Source of the DNA: Rhodopirellula sp.
Lineage (GTDB): Bacteria; Planctomycetota; Planctomycetia; Pirellulales; Pirellulaceae
Direction: 5' to 3'
Length of the DNA stretch: 33,356 nt
NCBI GenBank assembly: GCA_002698965.1
Contig: PAAT01000185.1
Coordinates: forward strand, 1-33,356
Position 1 is the first letter of the stretch. Each line of letters begins with the position of its first letter. Shown piece by piece: positions 1 through 8,783 of this stretch. Position numbers and translations under genes: made by a program. The notes beneath the pieces are model-generated. The model did not search any database and had not been told where the DNA came from. It saw only the letters and a list, made by a program, of their open reading frames with translations.

Positions 1-478
1 ACTGATCAAACCCTCGTTGACGGGGGTACGATTGAGGGGCGGCAAAGGGGATTCCTAAATCGACCTGATGATTCATCCAACCAATGCGATCCTGTCCGGC
101 CGAAGTCGCAGCCAGTTCCGAAAGGTGCCACTTTCCGGTCATGGCAGTCTGATAACCTGATTCTTTTAGCAACTCTGCAACCGTCGGAGCGTTAAGATCC
201 ATTGTCCGGCCATTACGACCGAGACCAACTCGGTGTGGATAACTACCTGTAAGGAGACTTGCGCGGGTTGGACAACAACGAGCACAATTATAAAACTGGC
301 TGAAACGGACGCCGTTATCTGCTAGTTGATTCAAGTTGGGAGTCTCGATTTCTCCCCCGAAACACTGCGGATCTGAGTATCCCATGTCATCGACCAAAAT
401 CACCAGAAAATTTGGGCGTTCTACGGCAACCGATACGGAAGTTAGAGATAGTAAAAAGAAAGCAAAAAGAGTACGCAT
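1..478 (-). CDS. Secreted sulfatase, partial (5' end only)
   Basis: I translated this by hand from the ATG at 478-476; it stays open to the window edge, giving about 159 codons of the N-terminal part. A hydrophobic signal peptide (about residues 1-18) leads into the sulfatase core, which starts RPNFLVILVDDMG with metal-binding D30-D31. The maturation motif is C68-C-P-T-R72, so C68 should become formylglycine, and a GKWHL motif follows near residue 115. These are hallmarks of type I sulfatases (alkaline-phosphatase superfamily), which hydrolyse sulfate esters. The C-terminal half, including the second metal site, lies outside the window, so substrate cannot be judged. It points away from the tRNA and the large sulfatase run, with no gene in the 360 bases upstream. 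Confidence 0.93.
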   Translation of the reverse strand, partial: MRTLFAFFLLSLTSVSVAVERPNFLVILVDDMGYSDPQCFGGEIETPNLNQLADNGVRFSQFYNCARCCPTRASLLTGSYPHRVGLGRNGRTMDLNAPTVAELLKESGYQTAMTGKWHLSELAATSAGQDRIGWMNHQVDLGIPFAAPQSYPRQRGFDQ

Positions 479-838
479 AGATCGCCTATCGAGCCGTAAT
501 AACTGAAGAGAAAAGAGGTAAACAAGTAACGTATTAAAATCCTTCTGTCCGAGAAGCCTCGAGATTAATATAGCTTAAATCGTTTTGCGGGTGAGTGTAG
601 ACCCTTCCACTGTCAGCAGCCACATCGAGACGTGTCCGGCTCGCATGTCCCAACATCATCTGCGATAACCATCCTGCAAAACCGTGATGCTTGTTCGTGG
701 CACCGCCTCATAAAGACCAATTCAGCTTCGTTGATTTGTTCAAACTAAAAAAACAGATAAACCCCGATTGCAGGGGAAGAAAACTTAAAATAAACTACAC
801 ACTTCCAAGAGGGAGATTAGTCCCTGCAAGAATTGTAT
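479..838. other. Intergenic stretch, no gene seen
   Basis: This region lies between the minus-strand sulfatase and tRNA-Asn. Short open frames here have no recognisable protein features, and the one near its right end runs into the tRNA. It should carry the sulfatase promoter on the minus strand and the tRNA promoter on the plus strand, but I saw no convincing -35/-10 pair for either. Confidence 0.6.
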
Positions 839-911
839 TCCCCTGTAGCTCAGTTGGTAGAGCAGGCGGCTGTTAACCGCCTTGTCATAGGTTCGAGTCC
901 TATCGGGGGAG
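839..911 (+). tRNA. tRNA-Asn (anticodon GTT)
   Basis: A complete cloverleaf can be folded by eye. The acceptor stem is 839-845 with 904-910 (TCCCCTG / CGGGGGA, one G-U pair), and the discriminator base is G911. The D-arm holds AGCTCAGTTGGTAGAGC, the anticodon arm GGCGG-CTGTTAA-CCGCC gives anticodon GTT, and the T-arm is ATAGG-TTCGAGT-CCTAT. The 3' CCA is not encoded (the next bases are CTT), so it would be added after transcription. It stands alone, not in a tRNA array. Confidence 0.97.
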
Positions 912-949
912 CTTGTTTCTTTTCTACGGAAAGAAACCCCAAACCAGTG

Positions 950-986
950 AACGCCCGGCTTCGAGAGATCGGCTGCCGGGCGTTTT
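950..986 (+). terminator. Hairpin terminator after tRNA-Asn
   Basis: A perfect 10-bp stem, AACGCCCGGC (950-959) with GCCGGGCGTT (975-984), encloses a 15-base loop and runs into a short T stretch (983-986). It is GC-rich, which fits an intrinsic terminator of the tRNA transcript. A weaker A/T-rich stem (915-924 with 929-937, one bulge) lies between it and the tRNA. Confidence 0.7.
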
Positions 987-1301
987 CCATTTCTCATCCG
1001 GTTTCGCCAAGGTTAGAATGAAGGAATGAGTTGATTGCTTGCTTCATTTGGACATACTAAACCTTCTTTATCTTTTAGGAATCGTCTCACGATGCAAATT
1101 ACAATCTACCTCCTGACCGCAATAATGCCTCTGGAAGCACTTCCAGAGGAACTCCAATAAGACAACAACAAGATTTTGCCAGCCCCGCCGTATTTGGGAC
1201 CACTGTCTAAAACTCTGGTAGTTATGCTCCCTTAACTGACTGCCAATTTGGATACTCTTAGAATAAAATATCTCCCCTACCTCACGATCAACCCTAACAA
1301 C
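987..1301. other. Leader region upstream of the DUF1080/cytochrome gene
   Basis: No convincing coding sequence is seen in this stretch. It contains the tight inverted repeat at 1128-1149 and presumably the promoter of the downstream five-gene run. No clear -35/-10 pair or Shine-Dalgarno sequence could be picked out. Confidence 0.5.
1128..1149. repeat. Perfect inverted repeat (hairpin or operator)
   Basis: CCTCTGGAAG and CTTCCAGAGG are exact reverse complements separated by two bases, giving about a 9-bp stem with a GCAC loop when folded. No T-run follows, so it is not a standard terminator. It sits about 150 bases before the start of the downstream operon and could be a protein-binding site or a leader RNA hairpin. 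Confidence 0.5.
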
Positions 1302-4300
1302 ATGAAAACTATGAGACTACTTACATCGCTATTTCTGCTTCCTCTACTTGCAATCACTGTCAACGCCCAACAATTTCAGTCTCTTTTTAACGGGAAAGAC
1401 CTTTCCGGCTGGGCCGGGAAATCCGAATTCTGGACTGTAAAAGATGGAGCTATCTTTGGGCAAACAACCAAAGAGAAGCCAACCAAAGGGAATACTTTCC
1501 TCGTCTGGCAGGATGGTGAAGTGGCTGACTTTGTTTTCAAAGCTAAAGTCCGCTTCTCCGGAAACAACTCAGGTGTGCAGTACCGCAGTGAACTTGTGGG
1601 TAACCCGGACGAATTCGTCGTGAAAGGCTATCAGGCAGACTTACACCCTAAACCTGAATTCTTTGGAATGCTGTATGCGGAAAAATGGCGCGGCATCGTG
1701 GCTCAACGTTTTCAGCGAGTCCTTGTCGCTGAAGATGGAAAACCTCAGGTTGTTGGGGAAGTCGGCGACAAAGACCAAGTACTAGTCGATACCGAATGGA
1801 ACGAACTGACTATTATTGCTGTTGGTAACAGACAAATCCACCAGGTTAATGGGGTCACTACCATGGATCTGACGGACAATCACACTGAAGCAAAACGTAA
1901 AGGTATCCTGGCACTGCAATTACATGCCGGTGCACCGATGAAAGTCGAATTTAAAGATGTTCAGCTCAAACATTTGGATCCCAAAAGCGGTAAAGCCGCT
2001 ATCGACGCAGTCAGCGTCAAAACTGGAAACACAGCCACGCCTATCAACCGAATTAAGGCCGCTAAAGGCTTTCAGGTAGAGCTGCTTTATTCCGTTCCAA
2101 GTGAAGTGCATGGATCCTGGGTAAACCTCTGTACGGACAATAAAGGTCGTCTGATTGTCAGTGATCAATTTGGTAAGCTCTACAAAATCACGCCTCCTAA
2201 GAGCGGTGAGACATTGGCGCAAGCCGATGTAAAACCACTGAATGTTGACATCCGGGCTGTCAACGGTATGGTTTGGGCATTCGATGCTCTCTATGTCGGC
2301 GTCAACGACTATGAACGAAAAATCCCTTCCGGCTTGTATCGCATCACCGATAGTGACGGGGATGACGAGTTAGATAAGGTCGAAATGCTTCGCTCGATGG
2401 ATGCTCGCGGTGATCATGGCGTCCATGCAGTCGTACCAAGTCCGGATGGTAAATCTCTCTTCCTGATTACCGGAAACAGCACAAAACCAACTCAGCTCGC
2501 TGATAATTCTCAAGTACCTCAGGTGTGGGGAGAAGACCATCTGTTACCGAGCTTTCCCGACGGCCGGGGTCACAATCGTGGCGTCCTAGCTCCGGGAGGA
2601 ATTATTTACAAAGTAGATCCGGACGGAAAACACTTTGAGGCTTATGCCAATGGTTTTCGTAACATTTTTGATGCTGCCTTCAACCGTGAAGGTGAATTAT
2701 TTACTTATGATGCCGACATGGAATACGACTTTAATGTGCCTTGGTACCGTCCAACACGTATCTGCCAGGTCACCAGCGGATCTGAATTTGGCTGGCGAAA
2801 CGGGGCGGGTAAACGTCCGGTATTCTATCCTGATAACCTGCCAGGTGTTTTAGATATTGGGCCTGGTTCACCAACCGGTGTCACCTTCGGTTACGGTGCT
2901 AAATTTCCGGCCAAATACCAAAATGCTCTTTATGCGTTGGACTGGAGTTGGGGTAAACTTTACGCCGTGCATATGAAACAGAATGGATCATCATATACCG
3001 CTACGAAAGAAGAATTCGTAACCGGGGCTCCGCTCCCAATTACAGATGCCATCATCCACCCGGGAGACGGCGCGATGTACTTCACGATTGGTGGACGTCG
3101 AGTCCAATCCGGTCTGTATCGCGTCACCTATACGGGAGACGAATCAACGGCGTTGGTAACAACGACACCAAATGTCACTAAAGCAACGGAGTTACGACGG
3201 GAACTCGAATCGTTTCACGGCAAGCAGGATGCAAAGGCCATAACCTCTGCCTGGTCACATCTGAAAAATGAAGATCGCTTCATTCGGTGGGCAGCCCGAA
3301 TCGCTGTTGAACATCAGTCGCTCGACGGTTGGGCAGATAAAGCGTTGACAGAATCTGACCCTCAAATCCAGGTCGAAGCATTACTTGCTCTGGCACGCGT
3401 TACCGGGGTTTGCCCTCAACACCGTTCCGAAGATACTCCAGCTGTCGATGTTGCTATGCGTACCAAGTTATTGAATGCCGTACTTGCAATCGACATGAGA
3501 AAGCTCAATCCGACAAGCCAGCTTACTTTGCAACGTACCATCCAAATTATACTCAATCGCTTTGGGCGGCCGAACGACTCAACCGTAGAAAAGCTAACTG
3601 CTGCCATCGATCCTCTATTCCCATCCAACTCTGCCGACCTTAATTGGTTGTTGTGCGAAACGCTAGCCTATCTGCAATCGCCCACGGTAGCCGAAAAAAC
3701 GATGGCCTTAATTGCAGCCGCGCCAACACAAGAAGAACAGGTGCAATATGCTCGTTCTATCCGCATGCTGAAAAATGGCTGGACTCCTGAATTACAAAAC
3801 GCATACTTCGAATGGTTCCTCAAAGCAGCAAACTATCGTGGTGGTGCCAGCTTTGACAAATTCATTGAATTCATTCGTAATGACGCGGTTGCCTCTTTAA
3901 GCGAATCCCAAAAAGATTCCATGAAGGAACTACTCGCGAAAAAAGCTGAACGCATTTCAGCTTTGGAAAACCTCGGAGTGATTTTTGAAGGGCGTCAGGA
4001 AAAGCAATGGAAACTGGACGAACTGGTTCAGGCTGCCAACTCCGGATTGAAGGGCCGTGACTACGAAAACGGCCGGAAGATGTTTGGGGCTGCCGGATGT
4101 TACGCCTGCCATCGATTCCAGAATCAAGGGGGTATGACAGGTCCCGACCTGACGACGGCTGGCCGTCGATACTCGGTACGAGACTTACTTGATCAGGTTA
4201 TCAACCCAAGTAAAGTCATCAACGACCAGTTTTCTGCAGTGATGGTCATTACCGACGATGGTCTCGTACACAGTGGAGTGGTTGTGAACCTAAACAACGA

Positions 4301-4502
4301 TGGGCTGACACTCAACACCGACCTAACCGACCCTAATAAGCGTGTGAATATCAATCGAAATACGATTGACGAAATGCTTGTCTCCAAGACCTCTCCAATG
4401 CCGGCCGGATTGTTTAACCGCATGACCAGAGAAGAAATTCTTGATCTGGTCGCCTACCTGATCAGTGGTGCCGACCCTAATCACGATTACTTTAAAAAAT
4501 AG
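1302..4502 (+). CDS. Secreted DUF1080 - dehydrogenase-like propeller - PVC-type cytochrome fusion
   Basis: I chose the ATG at 1302 because it opens directly into a Sec signal peptide (MKTMRLLTSLFLLPLLAITVNA); the frame stays open 18 codons further upstream but that part is not signal-like. The protein is 1066 residues. Roughly in order: a DUF1080 domain (25-230; FQSLFNGKDLSGW is its typical opening), a PVC-type glucose/sorbosone-dehydrogenase-like beta-propeller (250-615), a helical HEAT-like region (620-910), and a C-terminal Pirellula/Verrucomicrobium-type haem domain with C933-Y-A-C936-H937. DUF1080 is known as a 3-keto-disaccharide hydrolase family, and the propeller and haem parts suggest sugar oxidation with electrons passed to haem c. 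The combined reaction is inference. It heads a run of sulfatases (51 bases to the next gene). Substrate is unknown. Confidence 0.92.
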   Translation: MKTMRLLTSLFLLPLLAITVNAQQFQSLFNGKDLSGWAGKSEFWTVKDGAIFGQTTKEKPTKGNTFLVWQDGEVADFVFKAKVRFSGNNSGVQYRSELVGNPDEFVVKGYQADLHPKPEFFGMLYAEKWRGIVAQRFQRVLVAEDGKPQVVGEVGDKDQVLVDTEWNELTIIAVGNRQIHQVNGVTTMDLTDNHTEAKRKGILALQLHAGAPMKVEFKDVQLKHLDPKSGKAAIDAVSVKTGNTATPINRIKAAKGFQVELLYSVPSEVHGSWVNLCTDNKGRLIVSDQFGKLYKITPPKSGETLAQADVKPLNVDIRAVNGMVWAFDALYVGVNDYERKIPSGLYRITDSDGDDELDKVEMLRSMDARGDHGVHAVVPSPDGKSLFLITGNSTKPTQLADNSQVPQVWGEDHLLPSFPDGRGHNRGVLAPGGIIYKVDPDGKHFEAYANGFRNIFDAAFNREGELFTYDADMEYDFNVPWYRPTRICQVTSGSEFGWRNGAGKRPVFYPDNLPGVLDIGPGSPTGVTFGYGAKFPAKYQNALYALDWSWGKLYAVHMKQNGSSYTATKEEFVTGAPLPITDAIIHPGDGAMYFTIGGRRVQSGLYRVTYTGDESTALVTTTPNVTKATELRRELESFHGKQDAKAITSAWSHLKNEDRFIRWAARIAVEHQSLDGWADKALTESDPQIQVEALLALARVTGVCPQHRSEDTPAVDVAMRTKLLNAVLAIDMRKLNPTSQLTLQRTIQIILNRFGRPNDSTVEKLTAAIDPLFPSNSADLNWLLCETLAYLQSPTVAEKTMALIAAAPTQEEQVQYARSIRMLKNGWTPELQNAYFEWFLKAANYRGGASFDKFIEFIRNDAVASLSESQKDSMKELLAKKAERISALENLGVIFEGRQEKQWKLDELVQAANSGLKGRDYENGRKMFGAAGCYACHRFQNQGGMTGPDLTTAGRRYSVRDLLDQVINPSKVINDQFSAVMVITDDGLVHSGVVVNLNNDGLTLNTDLTDPNKRVNINRNTIDEMLVSKTSPMPAGLFNRMTREEILDLVAYLISGADPNHDYFKK

Positions 4503-4553
4503 CGACCTACTACGCATACTCTCTTTTCCTCCATCAAACAGGAATCCTGATTC

Positions 4554-7307
4554 ATGAAGAAATTCATGTTCGCCCTCTGCGCGCTTCTTTTGTCGATCGC
4601 CCCCGCTTTTGCCGACACCACAACTACCCCTAATATCGTGTTGATCATTTCGGATGATCAAAGTTTCTCTGACTATGGTTTCATGGGACATCCGGAAATT
4701 GAAACGCCCAATCTGGATAAACTCGCTCGTGAAAGTTCAGTTTTCAAACGTGGATATGTTCCAACAGCATTATGTCGTCCCGCATTAATGACCCTCGTAA
4801 CAGGTCTTTATTCCCATCAAAACAAAACAACCGGAAACGATCCTGCGAGCACACTGCAGAACTCAGAATACAGCAAACAAACCGGAAAAGATGCTCGAGA
4901 ATTACTCATCTCGCACATCGACAAAACAGGTTCTTTACCACAGTGGCTGGCAAAAAAGGGTTATGTCAGTCATCAAAGTGGTAAATGGTGGGAAGGTTCT
5001 TATCAACGCGGCGGGTTTACCGAGGGTATGACGAGAGGATTCCCCGAAAAAGGTGGGCGCCATGGCGATGACGGCTTGAAGATTGGCCGTGGTGGTCTGA
5101 CCCCGGTGACTGACTTCATTGATCGCAGTGTCAAATCGAAAAAACCATTCTTTGTTTGGTACGCCCCCTTCATGCCACACACACCTCACACCCCCCCTGA
5201 ACGACTGTACAAAAAATACCTCGATAAGGGCGTGCAGCAGCGAATCGCGAGGTACTACGCGATGTGCGAATGGTTTGACGAAACTTGTGGGGCTTTAGTG
5301 AACCATATCGATGATGCCGGAATCGCTGAAAACACGCTCATCATCTATGTCACCGATAATGGCTGGGTTCAGACCGAAACTGGTGGTTATGCAGCTCGTT
5401 CAAAACGCAGTCCTCACGAAATGGGCACGCGAACCCCCATTATGTTCCGCTGGCCGGGTACGATTCCAGCCGCAGATCGCCAAGAGCTCGCCTCATCCAT
5501 CGACCTGGTCCCGACGATGCTAGCCGCGGCAGGAGCAAAGTCACCGCACCTACTGCCGGGACTAAATCTGCTGGAGGAATTGAAATCTGGCGAGAAGATT
5601 CAACGTAACAGAATCTTTGGCGAATCATTCGCACATGATATCGCCGATATTGAAAATCCTCAGGCATCACTTCTCTATCGATGGGTCATCAAAGAAAATC
5701 ACAAACTATTGCTAACTTACGATGGACGTCCGGGGAAAATGAAATATCCACCTCGCGATGCTGCTCCTCAACTTTACAATCTAGAAACCGACCCGCTGGA
5801 AAAACGAAACCTGGCATCCAAGCTTCCAAAGCGAGTTGCGGAACTAAGTAAACTACTCGACGGATGGTACATCCCAACGCAACGGCAGGCAGGTAAGCTT
5901 GCGGCCAGCCCGTCCACGCAACCAATCAAGAAGTCGGTCGACAAACCAAAATCTGATAACCGGCCCAATATCTTATTACTTTATGCCGATGATCAACGGA
6001 ATCATACGCTGGGTTGTGCGGGCCATCCGATTGTTAAAACGCCAAATATCGACCAACTGGCAGGAAAGGGAATCCGGTTTGAGAATGCTTTCGTGACTAC
6101 ATCCACTTGTTGGGTTGGTCGTTCTTGCCTGTTCACTGGATGCTACGAACGCAAACATCTTTATCGGGTAACAGCAGGTCCATTGAATCCTGCACTCTGT
6201 CAGTCATCCTTCTTTGCTGTCCTCAAACAATCGGGGTATCGCACAGGACACCTCGGTAAAGAACATGTAGCCATCTCGGAAGACTCAGCCACAAAGATGT
6301 GGGACGTTCGCCGCAAACTCGGTCGAAACCCATACTTCAAGAAACAAGACGATGGAAGCGAACGTCACGAAACGCAAATCCTGGGTGATTGGGGAATAGA
6401 TTTTCTGAAAGAGCAACCTGCGGATAAACCGTTTTGCCTGCAAGTTAGCTTTAATGCCACACACGCTGAAGACGGTGACAGACGTCCCGGAATTGGACAT
6501 TACCCATGGCCTAAGGTCACAGACGGTATGTATGAAGACCAAACAATGCCGCTGCCTTCGCTCAATGATCCGGCAATCTATGAATCTCAGCCTGACTTTC
6601 TCAAAACATCCATCAACCGACAGCGATACTTTTGGCGATGGGACACTCCGGAAAAATATCAAACCAATATGCGAGCATACTTCCGAATGCTGAGTGGTAT
6701 TGACCACGTTGTCGGAAGATTAGCCCGGCAACTCGAGAGACAAGGTTTGGACGACAATACCATCATCATTTATACCGCGGACAATGGTTACTATCTGGGA
6801 GACCGGGGTTTTGCAGGCAAGTGGACGCACTACGAACAATCACTTCGCGTTCCTCTCATCATCTACGATCCACGACTACCGGAAGGTCGACAAGGTAAAG
6901 TCATTTCCAATATTGCTCTTAACAGTGACCTTGCCTCCACGATGATTAATCTGGCCGGACTACCCTCACCCAAGTCGCACACAGGCGTGAGTCTCCTGCC
7001 ACTCCTTAACGGCAAGAAGATTGAGGGATGGCGTCATGAGTTTCTCTGCGAATTTCTCGCGGTACCTCGAACGATTCCTCGCTGGGAAGGCGTTCGTGGA
7101 ACAGATTGGGTTTATGCCCGATACTTTGTCAACGGCGCTGACCAACCACCATTTGAATTCCTTCATCATCTGAAAGAGGATCCCGATCAGCTAAAAAACT
7201 TAGCCACGAGCCCAAAACACCATTCCATGCTTTTGAAAATGCGAGCTCGGTGTGATGCACTGATCTCTCAGTCCGGCCCTACGCTGCAGGAAATTGATGC
7301 TTCCTGA
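4554..7307 (+). CDS. Tandem double sulfatase (two fused sulfatase domains)
   Basis: This is a single 917-residue frame with one signal peptide (1-20) and two complete sulfatase domains, about 24-440 and 470-910, joined by a Ser/Lys/Pro-rich linker (about 445-469). Each has its own N-terminal DD pair (D34-D35; D479-D480) and its own C-terminal DNG metal motif (TDNGW; TADNGYYLG). Both maturation motifs are unusual: domain 1 reads C74-R-P-A-L78, lacking the Arg of C-x-P-x-R, and domain 2 reads C519-W-V-G-R523, lacking the Pro. Domain 1 also has GKWW (K144, W146) where GKWH is usual; domain 2 keeps K569 and H571. A typical sulfatase is 450-600 residues, so this is a true fusion rather than a long single domain. 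It is 45 bases from the next sulfatase. Activity of either half is not certain. Confidence 0.93.
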   Translation: MKKFMFALCALLLSIAPAFADTTTTPNIVLIISDDQSFSDYGFMGHPEIETPNLDKLARESSVFKRGYVPTALCRPALMTLVTGLYSHQNKTTGNDPASTLQNSEYSKQTGKDARELLISHIDKTGSLPQWLAKKGYVSHQSGKWWEGSYQRGGFTEGMTRGFPEKGGRHGDDGLKIGRGGLTPVTDFIDRSVKSKKPFFVWYAPFMPHTPHTPPERLYKKYLDKGVQQRIARYYAMCEWFDETCGALVNHIDDAGIAENTLIIYVTDNGWVQTETGGYAARSKRSPHEMGTRTPIMFRWPGTIPAADRQELASSIDLVPTMLAAAGAKSPHLLPGLNLLEELKSGEKIQRNRIFGESFAHDIADIENPQASLLYRWVIKENHKLLLTYDGRPGKMKYPPRDAAPQLYNLETDPLEKRNLASKLPKRVAELSKLLDGWYIPTQRQAGKLAASPSTQPIKKSVDKPKSDNRPNILLLYADDQRNHTLGCAGHPIVKTPNIDQLAGKGIRFENAFVTTSTCWVGRSCLFTGCYERKHLYRVTAGPLNPALCQSSFFAVLKQSGYRTGHLGKEHVAISEDSATKMWDVRRKLGRNPYFKKQDDGSERHETQILGDWGIDFLKEQPADKPFCLQVSFNATHAEDGDRRPGIGHYPWPKVTDGMYEDQTMPLPSLNDPAIYESQPDFLKTSINRQRYFWRWDTPEKYQTNMRAYFRMLSGIDHVVGRLARQLERQGLDDNTIIIYTADNGYYLGDRGFAGKWTHYEQSLRVPLIIYDPRLPEGRQGKVISNIALNSDLASTMINLAGLPSPKSHTGVSLLPLLNGKKIEGWRHEFLCEFLAVPRTIPRWEGVRGTDWVYARYFVNGADQPPFEFLHHLKEDPDQLKNLATSPKHHSMLLKMRARCDALISQSGPTLQEIDAS

Positions 7308-7352
7308 AGGCCGGGAAATTGAACTCCGCTTACCCGACAGACGAGACTGAAA

Positions 7353-8780
7353 ATGAAAACTATCAACGTCATTGTTTGCGCCATATTTTTAATAGCCTCT
7401 TTCACGAACCCGCTCCACTCCGAAGAGCATCGTCCTGATATTGTCTTCATCATTGTTGACGATCTGAATGACTGGGTAGGCTGTCTTGGCGGGCATCCAG
7501 ATGCCAAGTCTCCCAACATTGATCAGTTGGCATCCAAAGGGATGCTCTTTACGCAGGCATATTGCAATTCACCACAATGCCGTCCTTCCCGTACCAGCCT
7601 CAATCACGGTGTGTATCCATTCCGAACCGGGACCTACTTTAATGCCCGTTATCCCGAAGAGACAAAAATCTCCACTCCATCGATGCAGCAGTTCTTTGCA
7701 GACAATGGATTTCGTGTATCCATCGGAGGTAAAGTATTTCACGGTGGAACACCAAAAATCGAAGGAGCAGCGATACAAAATCGTCTGCCCGACCCACGAC
7801 CTCCCAAAGGGAAGGACAACTTTGGCGGCTTGAAGCCACCGAATGACGGATATCCACTCGATGTACCCGATGAACAAATGGGCGATTACAAACTATCGCA
7901 GTGGGCCATCCGGCAATGGAATAAAGTCACTGAGCAACCGGTATTTATGTCCGTTGGATTCTACCGACCTCACCGACCACTACAGGTTCCCAAGGTTTGG
8001 TTTGATCATTTCCCACTGGAAACAATCAGGCGTCCAGCCGAACCAAATGGAATCGATGACTGGGATGACATGCCGGAATTCGCGCGACGTTTGGCACGTA
8101 CCCATGCACACAAACCTCTACATATGGGTCTCAGTGATCATGAATTCATTGTGGCTAACAAACAATGGGATGCGACCATTCAGGCTTACCAGGCTTCGAT
8201 TGCATTTGTGGATCAGCAAATTGGGCACCTACTGAACGCACTCCAGACAAACCCACGCGGACGAGAAACATACATTGTGTTAGTAAGCGACCATGGGTGG
8301 CATCTGGGAGAAAAAAAGCACTGGTGCAAAGGAGCTATCTGGGAACAAACAACACATATTCCGTTTATCGTTCATGGTCCCGGTATTACACCTAATTCTC
8401 GCTGCACTCAGCCTGTGAGTCTGATTGATATTTATCCATCTTTGTTGGATTTCGCAGGGTTTGATATTCCAAAGTGGTCTGATGGTCACTCCATTAAGCC
8501 GCAATTCACAGACCACGACAGTCCTCGCCCTCCGGCGATTTCATCTTATGGAGAAGGCAATACTTCTATCCGTACGCAACACTGGCGTTATATTCACTAT
8601 GAAGACGGATCTGAAGAGCTATATGACCATCGTGTTGATCCCGATGAATGGGTTAATCAGGCCAGCAACCCAGAGCATTCAAAGTTAAAAAAACAATTGT
8701 CAAAGCTGATCCCCGAAAACCAGCATCCCGGACTTAAAGTTCGGGACTGGATTGAAAAGTTCCAGGAAAAACCGGAATAG
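7353..8780 (+). CDS. Secreted iduronate-2-sulfatase-like sulfatase
   Basis: The protein has 475 residues. A Sec signal peptide (1-23) is followed by the core opening DIVFIIVDDLNDWVG (D36-D37), and the maturation motif is C76-R-P-S-R80. The VDDLNDW opening and the late VSDHGWHLGEKKHW motif are typical of the iduronate-2-sulfatase type within type I sulfatases, which cleave sulfate esters on uronic acid or related sugars. Bacterial relatives act on varied sulfated glycans, so iduronate itself is not implied. After the maturation motif the sequence reads TSLNHG rather than the common L-x-T-G. The ATG at 7353 gives a clean signal peptide. It lies between the double sulfatase (45 bases upstream) and another sulfatase (3 bases downstream), so co-transcription is very likely. 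Confidence 0.94.
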   Translation: MKTINVIVCAIFLIASFTNPLHSEEHRPDIVFIIVDDLNDWVGCLGGHPDAKSPNIDQLASKGMLFTQAYCNSPQCRPSRTSLNHGVYPFRTGTYFNARYPEETKISTPSMQQFFADNGFRVSIGGKVFHGGTPKIEGAAIQNRLPDPRPPKGKDNFGGLKPPNDGYPLDVPDEQMGDYKLSQWAIRQWNKVTEQPVFMSVGFYRPHRPLQVPKVWFDHFPLETIRRPAEPNGIDDWDDMPEFARRLARTHAHKPLHMGLSDHEFIVANKQWDATIQAYQASIAFVDQQIGHLLNALQTNPRGRETYIVLVSDHGWHLGEKKHWCKGAIWEQTTHIPFIVHGPGITPNSRCTQPVSLIDIYPSLLDFAGFDIPKWSDGHSIKPQFTDHDSPRPPAISSYGEGNTSIRTQHWRYIHYEDGSEELYDHRVDPDEWVNQASNPEHSKLKKQLSKLIPENQHPGLKVRDWIEKFQEKPE

Positions 8781-8783
8781 AAA

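Noticed and set aside
785..997. 70-residue minus-strand open frame containing SSPDRTRTYDKAVNSRLLYQLSYRG
   Set aside because: It is the reverse complement of tRNA-Asn read as protein, a familiar false gene.
833..1021. 62-residue plus-strand open frame across the tRNA
   Set aside because: It is the tRNA and its terminator read in frame, with no protein-like features.
6285..6707. 140-residue minus-strand open frame
   Set aside because: It is antisense inside the second sulfatase domain of the double sulfatase, which is clearly coding.
4554..7307. Possibility that the double sulfatase is two genes joined by a sequencing error or a decayed pseudogene
   Set aside because: The linker is in frame with normal codon use, domain 2 lacks its own signal peptide, and both domains are full length.
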